From Selaginella moellendorffii (lineage: Eukaryota; Streptophyta; Lycopodiopsida; Selaginellales; Selaginellaceae), in contig NW_003314293.1 of the NCBI RefSeq assembly GCF_000143415.4, positions 284,957 to 348,956 of the forward strand: a stretch of DNA of 64,000 nucleotides, read 5' to 3'. Below the pieces are notes generated by a model that worked only from the letters and a program-made list of their open reading frames with translations, was not told the DNA's origin and searched no databases. Shown here in pieces: positions 1-11,130 of the stretch (the first letter of the stretch is position 1; each line of letters opens with the position of its first letter). A program made the translations under genes and the position numbers.

Positions 1-1415
1 CCCTCCTAACAAAAATTGCAATAGTTCTCTCTTCCACTAATGTGAGTGTTTAGTATAATATTAATTAGGGTTTACAGACCAAATTAAGTCCTCAATAAGG
101 TAATATATAATTTTATATATTTATAGACCCTACAATAAAAAACTAAAAATCTTAAAATTTATAATATATATTATTTATGCGGGGAAAACATTCTTGGACA
201 TCCTTGTGGACAAGTCCTTGAAAGAAAAATCTCTCAGCCTTTCACCATCCATTTCAATTTACTTAAAGGTTTATAAATTATAAATATGTTTATAATTTGT
301 AAACATCAGTAAATTTTGTGGTGGCAGCATCTTACACCCCACCACAATATTTGTAGCATTTTTACTACTAATTACTGTAAACTAATATAGTCGTAGTACA
401 AAACTGCTTAGGCTATATAACTAAAGTATATTCCTATTATGTATGAATACCTAAAAAATAAACTTAAAAACAAGATTTTAGTGATCACAACAAAGTTGAA
501 GATACATTCTAATTTTAATAAATATAAAGTAAACTATAATTACTGTAAATGAGTATATTTTGATTTTATTATATAGAATAAGTAATGCGCTCATTCAAAT
601 TTATATTTAAATTTTTCTAATGTGCATTCATAAAAAAGTTATAACTTTTTTTAACCCCTTCTACATTTCTAAGTTGGAGTTGGCTTAGTTTCTGTGAAGT
701 AGCCAGTAGCCAATCCACCAAAACTTGCTACATAATTTAATCAACATGTGCAGCATAGGAGTGTTACTAGGCACTCCACAACCTCGCAGTGCCGCTCTGA
801 AACATCCTTACCTCGGTGTGCATCTGCAGAGGTGTTTGATCGGCTTCCTTTTTGGGATGAGAATGCTGCTATGGCTTCCTTGCCCAACAAAATTCTATAG
901 TCAGTTCAAGATCTCTCCTGCATGGTTGCCAAAGGCTGGGACGCTCTCAAGAACGTTTTGTTTTTGGTTTTATGTTGAATTTCATCTCCTAAAACCTTTC
1001 TTACCTCAACTTATAGTCTTGTTTATATTTTGGCGGGAGGAACTCTTGAACACAGGTGTTTGGTGTACGAGTTCTATATCACAGATTAATATATTAACGA
1101 GAGATTTCTAAGCTCCAGGCGCAAATTTCTGCTCAAGATTTCCATAGCGACTTCTTATTTCTCCCTTGTAAAAAGGAATCACTTCTTTATTAAGGATAAG
1201 ATTTTTATTGTATGAAATATCTCTTTTTGAATCATCTCACGTAAGGATTTCTTTTTCCATCTGATTGTATATGTAAGATTTCCTCCTTTTTACAATCTTG
1301 TAAATTCCTATGATTCTTATATACATGTAGTTACAAAGTCATTTATTCGCCCTCTTTTCAAAATTTCACGTAAATAAGTGAAAATAAGTACTTAAAACTT
1401 CTGCTTTCGTCTCTA
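1..1415. other. AT-rich intergenic DNA, no gene seen
   Basis: The stretch is strongly AT-rich with many stops in all frames. A 128-codon open frame at 725-1111 has no recognisable domain, and its composition does not resemble the GC-rich exons nearby. I see no RNA gene or clear repeat here. Confidence 0.6.
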
Positions 1416-3533
1416 TCACGAGATGCTGCAGCCAAATTTTTGCGATCGCTCCATGTCTTCCAGTTCCGCAATTATTTCCCGAAACGATGGCCTCTTTTTG
1501 GCATCAAAGTCCAAGCAACGAGTGAGAAGCCTGTCAATCAAAGTAGAGCTTCATAAAAAAAACTGGAGGAACGGAAAAAAAAAAAAACGAGAGAGAGAGA
1601 AAGATCAAACTAAAGTTCTGGGCTTAACTGTTTCATATTCGTCGGATACTTTGCTGTGAAAGCTGGTTTATAGCCATGCCTGGCCCTGTCCTCCACAGCG
1701 TGAATTGGATTCTCATATCTATTCCCTACATGACCTTCAAACATCTGGAGCAAGTTGAAACAAAGTTCTCTTGGGGGATCAGGTGTGAAAATACCTCATA
1801 GACGATGAGAGCAAACGAGTAGACGTCGACGCTCTTGTCATAGGATTGATGCTTGAACACCTCCGGCGCCATATACCTGTCTGCTTCTTCACCGTTGAGC
1901 GTAAGAACGAAACCATGTCAAGGATCTCGCCATCGAAATTAAAAGAGAACTTACAAGATCCTGTTTCTCCGGTCATCTTGTAGACTTCGTCCACCGTAGC
2001 GCCGGAGGCTTTAACAAGCCTGCTCAATCCAAAATCGCCAACTTTCAAATGGCCCGCGTCGTCCAGAAGTATGTTTCTGTTGGAAAGAACAAAACATCTC
2101 TAGTTTGAGTGTTTTGTTCAAGTGATAACTTACGTGGGCTTCAAGTCCCGGTGTATAACTGGCTCTGGCTTGTGCTCGTGAAGAAAATTCATGCCTCTAA
2201 CGAAAGGAAAACATATAGAAATGAAGTGAGTTCATGAGTTTACCTTGCAATGTCGAGAGCAAAATGAAGAACTTGTTTCCCGCCCAAGGAGCCTTTGCTC
2301 TTTCTTCTGAGTAGAGCTTGTAAGTCGCCCTGTGAGAAGAGGCACGCATGAGTTTCATGACAAGCAAACCACTTACTTTGGGGAGGTATTCTGTGATTAT
2401 GATCAGGTTTTCTTGCTTAGTGACGGCTCCTAGAAACTGGACAATGTTTGGATGATGGAGCTTTTGCAGCAAGACGAGCTCCCTCACGAACTCTCTTCTG
2501 CAAAACCATGATATGTTGGTGTGAAACAAGGAGTTCACTCGAGCTCTCGTGTCAGCAAGCTTACACGACTTGCTTGTCCTGTAAGAGAGATGTTAAGATC
2601 GTCTTTGCAGCAACCTTTGTGCCTCGCCATTTGACCACTCGGATCTCCCCAAAAGCACCCTGTTTGAGTTTATCAAGCAAAGCAAATCTAAGCTTCCAAA
2701 CAAGAATCGAAGTGACAAAACTTACTCTCCCGATGGGATCATTGTTGCCAATCCTCTCAATCTCCCCAGGATCTATTTCGTACTCGGGTACAACTGATTC
2801 CTTGACAAAGGAAATCAAGATCACTCATAAACAAGGATAAAGAAGAACAACAAAGAACTTACATAGTCCATGGCTTCGTGGGCCTCGAGAAGCTTGCAAA
2901 TACGCATGTGTCCATAGCGTCGCGCATCAGCTAGAGGCTTCACAAGAAAAAGAAAGAAACCGAAGAAATCAATCAAAAAATGAAGAACTCATACCGTTCG
3001 TCCCCATCGATCTCTGGGGCTAAGATCGACTCCATGCTGGATGAGAAGAAGCACACAGTCGGCATGGCCCTCACTGGCAGCCAAATGTAGCGCGGTCCTC
3101 TTGTCATAGTCGGCAACGTCCTTGTTCACGCCCTCTCGCAAAGCTTGGCGGAGACCCTCTACGTCGCCACGGCTCGCGCAGTAGAGCAACTTCACCGTGT
3201 CAGCTTCCTCGCGCGACGTGATATCATGATCCTGTTCCTGGATGGCTCCCAAAGAAACAGTCAAGAATACATATGGACTGTTCTTCCAGTTTTAGATCTC
3301 TCTCGTACCGTCATGTTTGACTTTGGAAGAGCTCAATCCATGCGCGAGCAGGCGTGTGGATCCGGATCCATTCTCTTCCTTCCCTGTAACACATGCATGA
3401 ACCCCAAATCTTTGCGGAAGAAAAAATGCGCGATCGACCTGGACGATCGAGAAAAGGATGAGAAGCTCAAGAGCCAACCTTGAATCGATCGAGCTGCGCT
3501 CCTCAAGGAGAGGTGTCCCAAATCGTCATCCAC
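1416..3533 (-). CDS. Ankyrin-repeat protein kinase, plant ILK-like / VIK-like (multi-exon)
   Basis: Predicted cytosolic serine/threonine kinase with N-terminal ankyrin repeats, the architecture of plant Raf-like group C (ILK and VH1-interacting kinase) proteins. Minus-strand exons read in order: an N-terminal piece at about 3533-3481 (LRSAARSIQ); an ankyrin exon at about 3246-2990 (VADYDKRTALHLAASEGH, then RDRWGR); PLADARRYGHMRICKLLEAH near 2945-2870; VPEYEIDPGEIERIG near 2795-2730; a glycine loop formed across an intron (IGR joined to GAFGEI) with lysine in VAAKTI near 2685-2575; HHPNIVQFLGAV and IITEYLPK near 2497-2380; GDLQALL near 2330; the catalytic loop HRDLKPT near 2145; DFGLSRL near 2030; RYMAPEVFKH near 1865; and a C-terminal RPSF block ending at a stop at 1416-1418. 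The catalytic lysine, HRD and DFG are intact, so it should be active, unlike some ILK relatives. Introns are short. The first exon and start codon are uncertain: the frame at 3533 opens with GTG, and the true ATG is probably in an upstream exon. Confidence 0.85.
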
Positions 3534-3815
3534 AATCGCGGTTACCGAGAAGCCCTGGATAAAAATCCTTCCAGCTTGAGCTGGTCCGCCGGTTTTAGCA
3601 CCCTTCGATCGTGGCTTGTCCTGTCCCTTAGCGCGCAGTGAAAGAAGAGAGAATATCTGGGCATCTTGCCACCACGCGTACGCTCACAATAGGCCTTCCG
3701 TACGATGGATCCAGTGGGACAAAACCCTATCGATGATCCCGAAGATCCATTTGGAGGGAATCCAAATGCCGCCTAAAGGTATCAAATATTGAATTTAGGG
3801 TTCTTCCGGGGTTGG
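3534..3815. promoter_or_regulatory. Short divergent promoter region between kinase and PPR genes
   Basis: Only about 280 bp separate the leftward kinase start region from the rightward PPR start, so both genes must draw promoter elements from this interval or from each other's 5' ends. A minus-strand open frame with an ATG at 3656 (MPRYSLFF...) runs to a stop near 3560 and could be a 5' exon of the kinase gene. No clear TATA box was assigned. Confidence 0.4.
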
Positions 3816-5669
3816 ATGCGAGGATGGAGACGATGGAGCCGAGATCTCGGTTGTGTCGCGCTGGAAGCTTTCCCACAGAGCAGGAAGAGCGGCGGCGCTG
3901 CCGCATTGTCGCCGCCAGCGTCGGATCTCCTCGGTGTCCTCAGGCAAGGGCTTCTCCAGGGGAAGCGCTGGAAGGAGATTGCCGCGGCTTACCAGGGGGC
4001 GATCGACCCGCAAATCGCCGGCCAGGTACTCAAGAATGTGTGGGACATCCGCCTGGCCTGCTGCGTGTTCTTCTGGGCTAGACGAGAGAAGCAGTGCGTC
4101 CACACGCTGTGGAGCTACCAGTGTTTCCTGGAGGCGCTGCTTCGATCCAGGGGAGGCTCGCTCGTCATCCGGCACTACGTCGAGATGGTCAAAGCGGGGA
4201 TTGGGCACGACGAGTATGGATTTTGCCTCGCGCTCGCGGGGATTTGCGAGACTGGATCGTGGTTCCAGGCGTTTAAAAAGCTCAAGAACAGGACCATCTT
4301 TGGGAAGCCACTGAGCTCCAGCATGTTTAACGTGGTCTTGGAGGGAGCTTGCAAGCGAGAGCGATTGAGAGGAGCTGCCGATATCCTGCGGTACATGACG
4401 AGCGTGGCGATGGTTTCTCCGGACGTTTTGAGCTACAGGATCGTGATCGAGGCTTTTGGTGCTGGGCATTGGATCCAGCAAGTGGAAACTTGTTTCCGGG
4501 ACATGGTGGAGCGTGGTATCGAGCCGGACGCTGGCATTTACGAGGCTTTGGTGGATGCTTATAGCGGAGTTTACAGGCAGGAGGAAGCATGCAAGGCTTT
4601 TAGCTCGATGCTCGAGCGCGGATGGAGGCCGAGCTCTGACGCTTACTCGGTTCTTTTGCGGTGCTGCCTCAAGAACTGGGATGGAGTTTCCGGCTACAAG
4701 CTCTTCCGAGAGATGGAAGGTGTTGGCTACGAGCTGACGGGAACTCTTTACCAGGAGATGATCCATGGCTTTGTCAACTCGAGGATGTTTAGCGAGGCAC
4801 GGGCTCTCACCAAGGAGATGGTCTCAAAAGGATTTAAGCCGTCTCCCAGCGGCTACTCGGCTCTCATCCTGGCATTCGCCAGCCCGGCACGGGTGAACGA
4901 ATCATGGGAAGTTTTCCAGGAGCTTCTCCAGCAATGTGGGAACGTCCTTGACCGGGAAACTTACTCGGCGTTTGTGACGAAGCTGGCAAAAATGGATCGA
5001 GCAGCCGAGGCAGTGAGGGCCTACGAGGGAATGACTGAGTCGTGCGATCGCAGGCCGGATGAGAAAACGCTCCAGGAACTGGTGGGATGCTTGTGTAGAA
5101 CTGGCAGCGTGGATCTAGCGCAGTGGCTGATCAACCAAGTCGTGCACGAGTTCAAGAACATCGTTCCCAGCGTGGAGACTTTCAACATGGTGCTATCCGA
5201 GTACTGCTGCTTTGGGCCGAGCTACGGCAATCTGAGGTCCCTGGAGATCAAAAAGGCGATGGAGCTGCTGGACGAGATGGTGAAGCTGGGAAGGCGGCCG
5301 ACTGTCAACTCTTTCCAGATCGCCGTGCATGGGCTTTGCAAGGCGGGGCGAGCTTTCGACGCGTACAAGCTCTTCCTCACTATCCGGGACTTCGATCTAG
5401 CTCCTGACGCTGCGACGAGCAAGACGGTGATCATGGGGCTGTGTAGCATTGGCAGGATTGTGGAAGCCGAGCTCGTGTTTGATCATCTTTTATCGGATCG
5501 AAGGGAGGTCAAGGAGAGCAGCTTGGTGGTGTCCCAGGTTTATAAGGTGATTGTGGATGCCAGGTGTAGTGATTCAAGGAAGCTCCAGAGGAAAGGAAGG
5601 AGATGGTGGAATGAATCCAGTGTAAGTTTAGAGATCGATTTTACTGAAAATAGTTGCTTGGGATGGTAG
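3816..5669 (+). CDS. P-class pentatricopeptide repeat protein, 617 aa
   Basis: Organelle-type RNA-binding PPR protein, expected to bind a specific transcript in mitochondria or plastids. The open frame runs from the first in-frame ATG (3816) to TAG at 5667-5669. The N-terminus is rich in Arg, Trp and Ser with few acids, compatible with a transit peptide. From about residue 130 there are degenerate 35-residue helix-pair repeats, including SYRIVIEAFGAGHW, IYEALVDAYSG, AYSVLLRCCLKNW, GYSALILAF, TFNMVLSEYCCFG and SFQIAVHGLCKAGRAFDAYKL. Many repeats show the usual D/P spacing (GIEPDAGIYEAL, DLAPDAATSKTV). There is no E or DYW extension, so it is the P class. The last residues after about 5,615 look unlike PPR, and a good donor (GTAAGT at 5619) occurs there, so the final coding segment may be spliced to a downstream exon. 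The function and target RNA cannot be told from the sequence. Confidence 0.85.
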   Translation: MRGWRRWSRDLGCVALEAFPQSRKSGGAAALSPPASDLLGVLRQGLLQGKRWKEIAAAYQGAIDPQIAGQVLKNVWDIRLACCVFFWARREKQCVHTLWSYQCFLEALLRSRGGSLVIRHYVEMVKAGIGHDEYGFCLALAGICETGSWFQAFKKLKNRTIFGKPLSSSMFNVVLEGACKRERLRGAADILRYMTSVAMVSPDVLSYRIVIEAFGAGHWIQQVETCFRDMVERGIEPDAGIYEALVDAYSGVYRQEEACKAFSSMLERGWRPSSDAYSVLLRCCLKNWDGVSGYKLFREMEGVGYELTGTLYQEMIHGFVNSRMFSEARALTKEMVSKGFKPSPSGYSALILAFASPARVNESWEVFQELLQQCGNVLDRETYSAFVTKLAKMDRAAEAVRAYEGMTESCDRRPDEKTLQELVGCLCRTGSVDLAQWLINQVVHEFKNIVPSVETFNMVLSEYCCFGPSYGNLRSLEIKKAMELLDEMVKLGRRPTVNSFQIAVHGLCKAGRAFDAYKLFLTIRDFDLAPDAATSKTVIMGLCSIGRIVEAELVFDHLLSDRREVKESSLVVSQVYKVIVDARCSDSRKLQRKGRRWWNESSVSLEIDFTENSCLGW

Positions 5670-7180
5670 AAGAGTACTTTAAACACTAACCGATTCTAGC
5701 TTCTAATTCCCTCATATAAAAGTATGGATTTCTATATATAATGACTATAAGTTAGGTAGAGACCACGAAACCACGACCACACACCTATGTAACGTAAATC
5801 ACTAAGCCATATAAGCATCAGGAAACTAAGGAAAACTAATGGATTAATTGCAACTTCATTTGCAACTGCAAAATGTTTGAACTAATGAGGATAGAAGTAA
5901 ATTATATCTTATATCATGTCAAAAGCTTGATATGAGCCTCTAGCAACATGCTTTATCGACATCATAACATGGTAGAAGAAGGGAATGAATGTAATTATAT
6001 CTGGCAAAAAGCAAGATTTAATGAGGGAATCAGAGAAGAATAATCTAGAAAGGGAATAGCTGGGGCAAGTTGGAAGCTTTATGTGATAGTTAAATTTGCT
6101 ATCTAATTTTCTTTCTCTGCATTTTCATCTATCTTTCTCAGCTTCTTCTTTCCCTTTATCTTTTTTTTCCTAATGCGTTAATCACTTCTAGCTTATAAGT
6201 TATAGTTAAGTGCTTTCAATCCCTCACCTCAAATTTTTTGCTTTCTCATGACTCAATATACATTCTCCATGTCAAGTTCTCCATAACCCAATATGCATCT
6301 GCTAACCTATTTGCTCTGATGAATCCATATTGAGGAGATTTGCAAAACCAATCATTAAGCTGTCATAAGCTACAACCACATCTAGCCCACAATTCTTCTC
6401 TATCATCTTCTCAAGGATTTTCTTCAACTTGTAAATGTAAATAAGTCATAAGTGTTTTAGCATGAAGTATATGGCTTTTTCCCAGCTTTATTGACCCAGG
6501 TAATTTTGGTAAAGAGTTGTTTATAGCATCTATTAGCTGTATGAGGGAAGTTCAAAAGTAGCTTTGTTAATATCCTTATTGACAGGGGTTTTTGATAATT
6601 TTGTGGTTGCAAGTATAGTTTGACAAGCTGAACTAATGGTGCAACAGTTAGGAGAATCATAGACTATAGAGTTTGTTCAAGGTAACCAAAACACTGATGA
6701 GGTACTTTGACAATCAAGAGTTGAAATAAAGACTTGGAAAGTGGACATAGATTTCATTGTTTTGGACATAACAGAATTTGACGTGATCTTTGGGATGGTT
6801 GATTCAATTGGTTTGTGGTCACTTTGTATAGATAAAATAGGAACCTGGTGATATTGGCAAATGCAAATATCATATATTAGGACCCGAAAATGTGCCAAAG
6901 GTAAGTTGACCAAAGTAAGTAAATTAGCATAGGTTTAGATAAGTTGACCAAGCATAAGGAGCTATGCTTGACTCCTCGAGGGGATGTCGAATCTGTAAGC
7001 ATATTCTACAGAGGTTGAATTCAAGTCCCAAGCCTTTACTAGGGCAAGGTGAGATGAGGGGTATAGAGATATTTATATTTCATTGTTATGGGCTCTTAGT
7101 CGGGGAGGCTAATTTAGACACACTGCTAAATGGGGGGATGCCCCTTAAAGCATAGTCAACAAGTCATGGGATTAAATAGA
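5670..7180. other. AT-rich intergenic DNA downstream of PPR gene
   Basis: Probably the 3' UTR of the PPR gene followed by unidentified AT-rich sequence. No domain is recognisable in the short open frames. From about 6,900 the sequence may already belong to the family C LTR described next, but its left boundary is not resolved. Confidence 0.45.
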
Positions 7181-8196
7181 AATGTTCGATGTGGGTATCA
7201 AACTTCTTTTATGGGTGGTGGAGTTATAAAGAACTAACTCCCTGAGGTGTCATAGGCTAAAAGATCCCTGAAATCATGATTGGAATCATAAAAAGTTCAT
7301 CAAATGAGACTAAGTATGAGATTGACTCCAAGACCGAGTTTGAGACTGAGTTTGAGACCAAATTCGAGATCGAGTCCAAGACCAAATCCGAGATCCAAGA
7401 TTGGGTCTGAGACTAAGTCTGAGATTGAGTCTGAGGTCGAATTTGAAATCGAGTCCAAGATTGAGTTTAAGACCGAGTCCAAATACTAATATAAATCATG
7501 GATTGAAAGCCCACAACAATTGTCTTCCAAGGGGGGTTCCAAAAGTATAGTAAGGATAGTGAGGTCCAAAACTCAATTTTAAGAACTCTCTAATGGTGAT
7601 TAGGGATTAATGGCCTTGGGTGGGAGTGAGTATAGATTGGGTGGTGCCAAGGCACTCTTGAAAAGGAAATCAACTATGGTGGTCTTAGCTTATGTGGAAT
7701 GGTGCCCCACTTGAGTACTATATAGCTCATTAGTCTTCATTTCTTCCTAGAGGCTTCCCTTTGGGATGGAAGTGGGGGAGTAAGAGTACTCATAAAAAGT
7801 TACTAGGCCATAGTGTTTTTCCCTAATGCCCCGAAGTAAAAAATGCACTTAAGGCTTGGGATTTAGAAGGTCCCATAATCAAGTCTTATTGTACTTAAGG
7901 ATGTTAGAAACTTAAAAGCATGGTGTGTTTAGCTGTTTGTACCTATAAGGAGTGTAGTCAAATTTTAAGTTCAATCTAACATGAGGAGGGGGATTGGGAG
8001 AGAATTTGGGAATCCATAGATGGATGGCTAACACCCCATTACTTGTGTAGTGAGTAGTTAAATTTAAATAAGACCAAGTAGGAGCTAATACAATATATAA
8101 AAACTTTGGCAAGGGAACTTAACTAAAGCCAAAGTAAAGATGGTTAAATAAACAAAGTAATTTAGCAAATTGGAAAATAAAAATTTATGGCTTATA
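7180..8196 (+). mobile_element. Solo-LTR-like copy of gypsy family C (sense orientation)
   Basis: The sequence is the reverse complement of the LTRs at 25796-26530 and 59685-60835. Shared landmarks in order are: the TATAAAGAACTAACTCCC block (7224), GGCTAAAAGATCC (7255), the GAGTCYGAGA-type minisatellite (7305-7490), GGTTCCAAAAGTATAGTAAGGATAGTG (7535), the GGTGCCCCACTTGAGTAC block (7700), and an end near GGCTTATA (8196). No gag or pol follows, so it appears to be a solo or truncated LTR. Its left end is approximate. Confidence 0.65.
7305..7490 (+). repeat. Minisatellite of GAGTCYGAGA-like units inside family C LTR
   Basis: About 185 bp of degenerate 6- and 12-mer units built from 'gag(t/a)c(c/t)(g/a)ag', e.g. 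'gagactgagtttgagacc'. The open frames it creates in several frames on both strands are artefacts of the repeat. The same array occurs inverted at 11285-11340 and 60505-60715. Confidence 0.8.
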
Positions 8197-8335
8197 AATA
8201 GGCGTCAGATTGGTTTCAATCTAGACCACTCAAATTAATATGCACATCACTATATTTTTATTAATAAGCCACTTTAAATAATTATATTTAAAATAAAGTT
8301 TATAAGCTTGTAAATATGTATATCTACATAGAAAA
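8197..8335 (+). mobile_element. Fragment of gypsy family A LTR
   Basis: The string GATTGGTTTCAATCTAGACC followed by ACTC and an AT-rich tail matches the LTRs at 52266-52407 and 62964-63112. It directly abuts the family C LTR, so C may have inserted into an A copy here. Confidence 0.5.
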
Positions 8336-8603
8336 TTACTGTATCTAAGAAACATAAATCCCTAATTGATATGCCAGTTTGTGGGTTTGATACAACGTAT
8401 ATATACATTATCAATATCCCTTAGAGATTAGTACAAAAAGTACCCATAGTGCTATTTTTTTATTGTTATTCTTATGCTACCTTCAGCCTAGCAATGCTCT
8501 CCACCCTCACACAAGAGGGCTGCTATGGTCATCTCCTTATATCTCCTAGCCTTGCCTCTTTTTCCATGGTGTTTAGTGGCCGTCACATCCATTTGATTCC
8601 TCT

Positions 8604-8777
8604 TTTGTATACCCCACCATAGCAAGGGATCTAGTGTTGTTGCCAAACTTCAAGTGTCTCTCTTTTACCATGCTCTTGCAGCATCATCTCTTTGTATACC
8701 CCACCATAGCAAGGGATCTAGTGTTGTTGCCAAGCTTCAAGTGTCTCTCTTTTACCATGCTCTTGCAGCATCATCTC
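8604..8777. repeat. Tandem duplication, two 87-bp units
   Basis: Two copies, 8604-8690 and 8691-8777, each starting TTTGTATACCCCACCATAGC, differ by a single base (AAACTT versus AAGCTT). Near-identity in an otherwise decayed region points to a recent event. Confidence 0.85.
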
Positions 8778-8904
8778 TTTGAATCAAATTGCTACCAACA
8801 TGAGGCTCTATCTATTTGCCATAATTGCCAATGTTTGTGGGTTTGAGTACAATGTCCACCTATAATCATGGTTGACTTCTTGTGTGCATCAAGTGTGACT
8901 AGTA

Positions 8905-9482
8905 TGTAAGCGACTTGAGTTTAAACTTCCCGGGAGGTCACCCAGCTCAGTACTATTCAAACCCAAAGACACTTAACCCCAAATATCCCAAAACCCTTAA
9001 TTGATTAGAAAAGGGGGTGCACTCTTGTTTATGGGCCCTTTCCCTCTATATTTGAACCCCATGTATCGTCTCTCAAATCGTTCTCTTTGGTTGCCTACAA
9101 TCCACCACACTTCCCTGCAAGTTCATGCCCTCGTGAACGGAAGCTGAGAGCCCCGCTCTCTTGACACCCTACCCCTTAGGTCGAGCCCAGCAGGAGGAAA
9201 CTAGACCAGCCAGATGTCAATCAACATGTGGTGTGATTCCCTTAGCCAACTAACAGAGTCGAACTTGAGACCCTCTCTGATACCAAATGTAAGCGACTTG
9301 AGTTTAGACTTCCCAGGAGGTCACCCAGCCCAGTACTATTCAAACCCAAAGACACTTAACCCCAAATATCCCAAGACCCTTAACCGATTGGAAAAGGGGG
9401 TGCACTCTTGTTCATGGGCCCTTTCCCTCTATATTTGAACCCCATGGATCATCTCTCAAATCGTTCTCTTTGGTTGCTTATA
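8905..9482 (-). mobile_element. TRIM-like miniature LTR element with 195-bp terminal repeats
   Basis: Two direct repeats of 195 bp (8905-9099 and 9288-9482) flank 188 bp of internal DNA. On the minus strand the repeats begin TGTAGGCAACC and end CGCTTACA; the 9288-9482 copy has TATA in place of TGTA at its outer end. A primer-binding site matching initiator tRNA-Met (TGGTATCAGAG) lies directly after the 5' repeat, at 9276-9286. The element is flanked by TAGTA at 8900-8904 and 9483-9487. The size (578 bp), lack of coding capacity and the primer-binding site fit terminal-repeat retrotransposons in miniature, which need proteins supplied by other elements. A convincing polypurine tract is not evident; GTGTGGTGG next to the 3' repeat is the best candidate. 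Confidence 0.8.
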
Positions 9483-9487
9483 TAGTA

Positions 9488-10008
9488 TTCATAAATCAAC
9501 TGCTAAGTGTCCTGTATTTATGTGAATTTTCTGCTTCAAGACAATCTACATCATATTTTAAGTTTGATATATGCTTTTTGCTATATATGATGTATGCATA
9601 ATGAGAAGTATGTGTAAATTGGGTGGGCAACTATAACAAGAAATAAACAGTGTTGGAGAGAATAGTTGAATGAATAGATTATGATTGTGAGTGATCTACA
9701 ATGATGGACATGGAAAATGGAGTGGAATGATATAGTAAGACCCTTGAAAATGAAGTGAAAAATGCATGAGCTTTCAGATGAGAGGAGTTGATACCACCTT
9801 GAGGTGAAAATCCAGGCTCATGCTTTATGGTATCATATGCTGGAAGAGAAAAGAGAGGTAAATGTCACCTATGATATTATAATATCACCATTTCTTTTAA
9901 GAGCTTGTTTACTTTTCTAATGAGTAACTTTGAGTTAGGGACTAGATCATGTACTTTAATTTTGACTTCACTCAACCTAATGGCTATATTAACTCTAACC
10001 TTCTTCAA
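9488..10008. other. AT-rich intergenic DNA
   Basis: No open frame with a recognisable domain. Likely decayed repeat sequence. Confidence 0.5.
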
Positions 10009-11130
10009 TTAAGAACATTTTTGTAAGAAGTGCCCCACTTCTTCACAATTGTAGCATATGTTGTTTCCTACACTATTACCAAACTTGATTTTTTTATTAA
10101 TGGGTTTGTCCCTTTTCACTTGACTCCCCCACATACTTGCTCTCTGGCCATCAGATCTTCTGAAACCCTGAGGATTCCTTCTTAGAAAAACTTTTCTTGA
10201 ATTTCCCTTTAGTATATACCCATTTGGTTTAGCTCCTTTGTTAAATATAGACTCCAACTTTGTTGTGTTCCTTTTTTGTATGTTATTATTGAAATGCATC
10301 TTAATAAGTGAATCCAATACTTCATTGTAGTTGGTTGGGTTCGAATGCATCACCTCGCCTTGAGCCCAAGTTTATAAGCCTAATATGAAGGCATGGAACA
10401 CATCTATATCTCCCATATTTATGACAAAGATCCTTTAAGTCAAATGCATTTATATACTCTTGAATGATTTTTGTCTGCTTTAGCTTACTCAACTCATCTT
10501 TTGGGTATAGAGTAGCATTTAGAGAATATAAGTTGCATAGATCTTCATCTTCATTACTTCCCAAATGGCTATTGGTCCTTCATTAGACTTTATTATTTTC
10601 CACTAAGATTTAGCATTATCTATTAGTTATGGTTTTGCATATAGGACGTTTTTGAGCTTAGTAGCCATAATATTTAGAAATAATCTTCCATATTATAAAA
10701 TTAATCTTGCACCACTTTATAGTCATTTACTCCCTTGAAGATTGGTGGGGGCTTTAGTATATGTTTGAGAACTTCTTGAGGAACTAACTTTACCTTAGTT
10801 TGTTTGACTTTGTTTGGTTTTGCCTTAATCCCCACTAAAATGTTTGTATCTTTTGTACTATCAACATTTGCAGTCTTTTGCTTTTTCTTCCATATCTTGT
10901 CATGCTTTAACTTACGTATAAGAGTGTTTAGTAAAGCATTAGTCTGTGCCAATTCTCCTTTTAAAGCGTCTAATTAAACCTTAGATAACCGAACCCCACC
11001 ATTAAACTCCTATTTAGAAGTTTCCTCACTATAATGTTCCTTATGCAAAGATTCCTCAACTATAACTTTTTGTTTGACCTCTTGTTTGAGAAAATTTTGT
11101 CTTTGCCTTGGTTCACTTACACTCTACCTT
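10009..11130 (-). pseudogene. Decayed gag of gypsy family C
   Basis: Minus-strand fragments in three frames match the better preserved gag at 24780-25736: KPPPIFKGVNDYKVVQD (about 10705-10750), LNATLYPKDELSKLKQT (about 10480-10535), then PTNYNEVLDSLIKMHFN. The C-terminal part has a CCHC zinc knuckle, C-YN-C-EEVG-H-FLQK-C, at about 10012-10057, typical of a retroviral-type nucleocapsid. Frameshifts and stops break the frame several times, so it is non-functional. It would have packaged element RNA. Confidence 0.8.

Noticed and set aside
725-1111. 128-codon open frame near the left end
   Set aside because: No domain, atypical composition, isolated in AT-rich DNA with no splice or promoter support.
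3795-4766. Long minus-strand open frame (323 codons) opposite the first PPR gene, and similar antisense frames opposite 17062-17682 and 18082-18843
   Set aside because: GC-rich PPR coding DNA leaves antisense frames open by chance. The sense strand shows clear PPR repeats; the antisense shows none.
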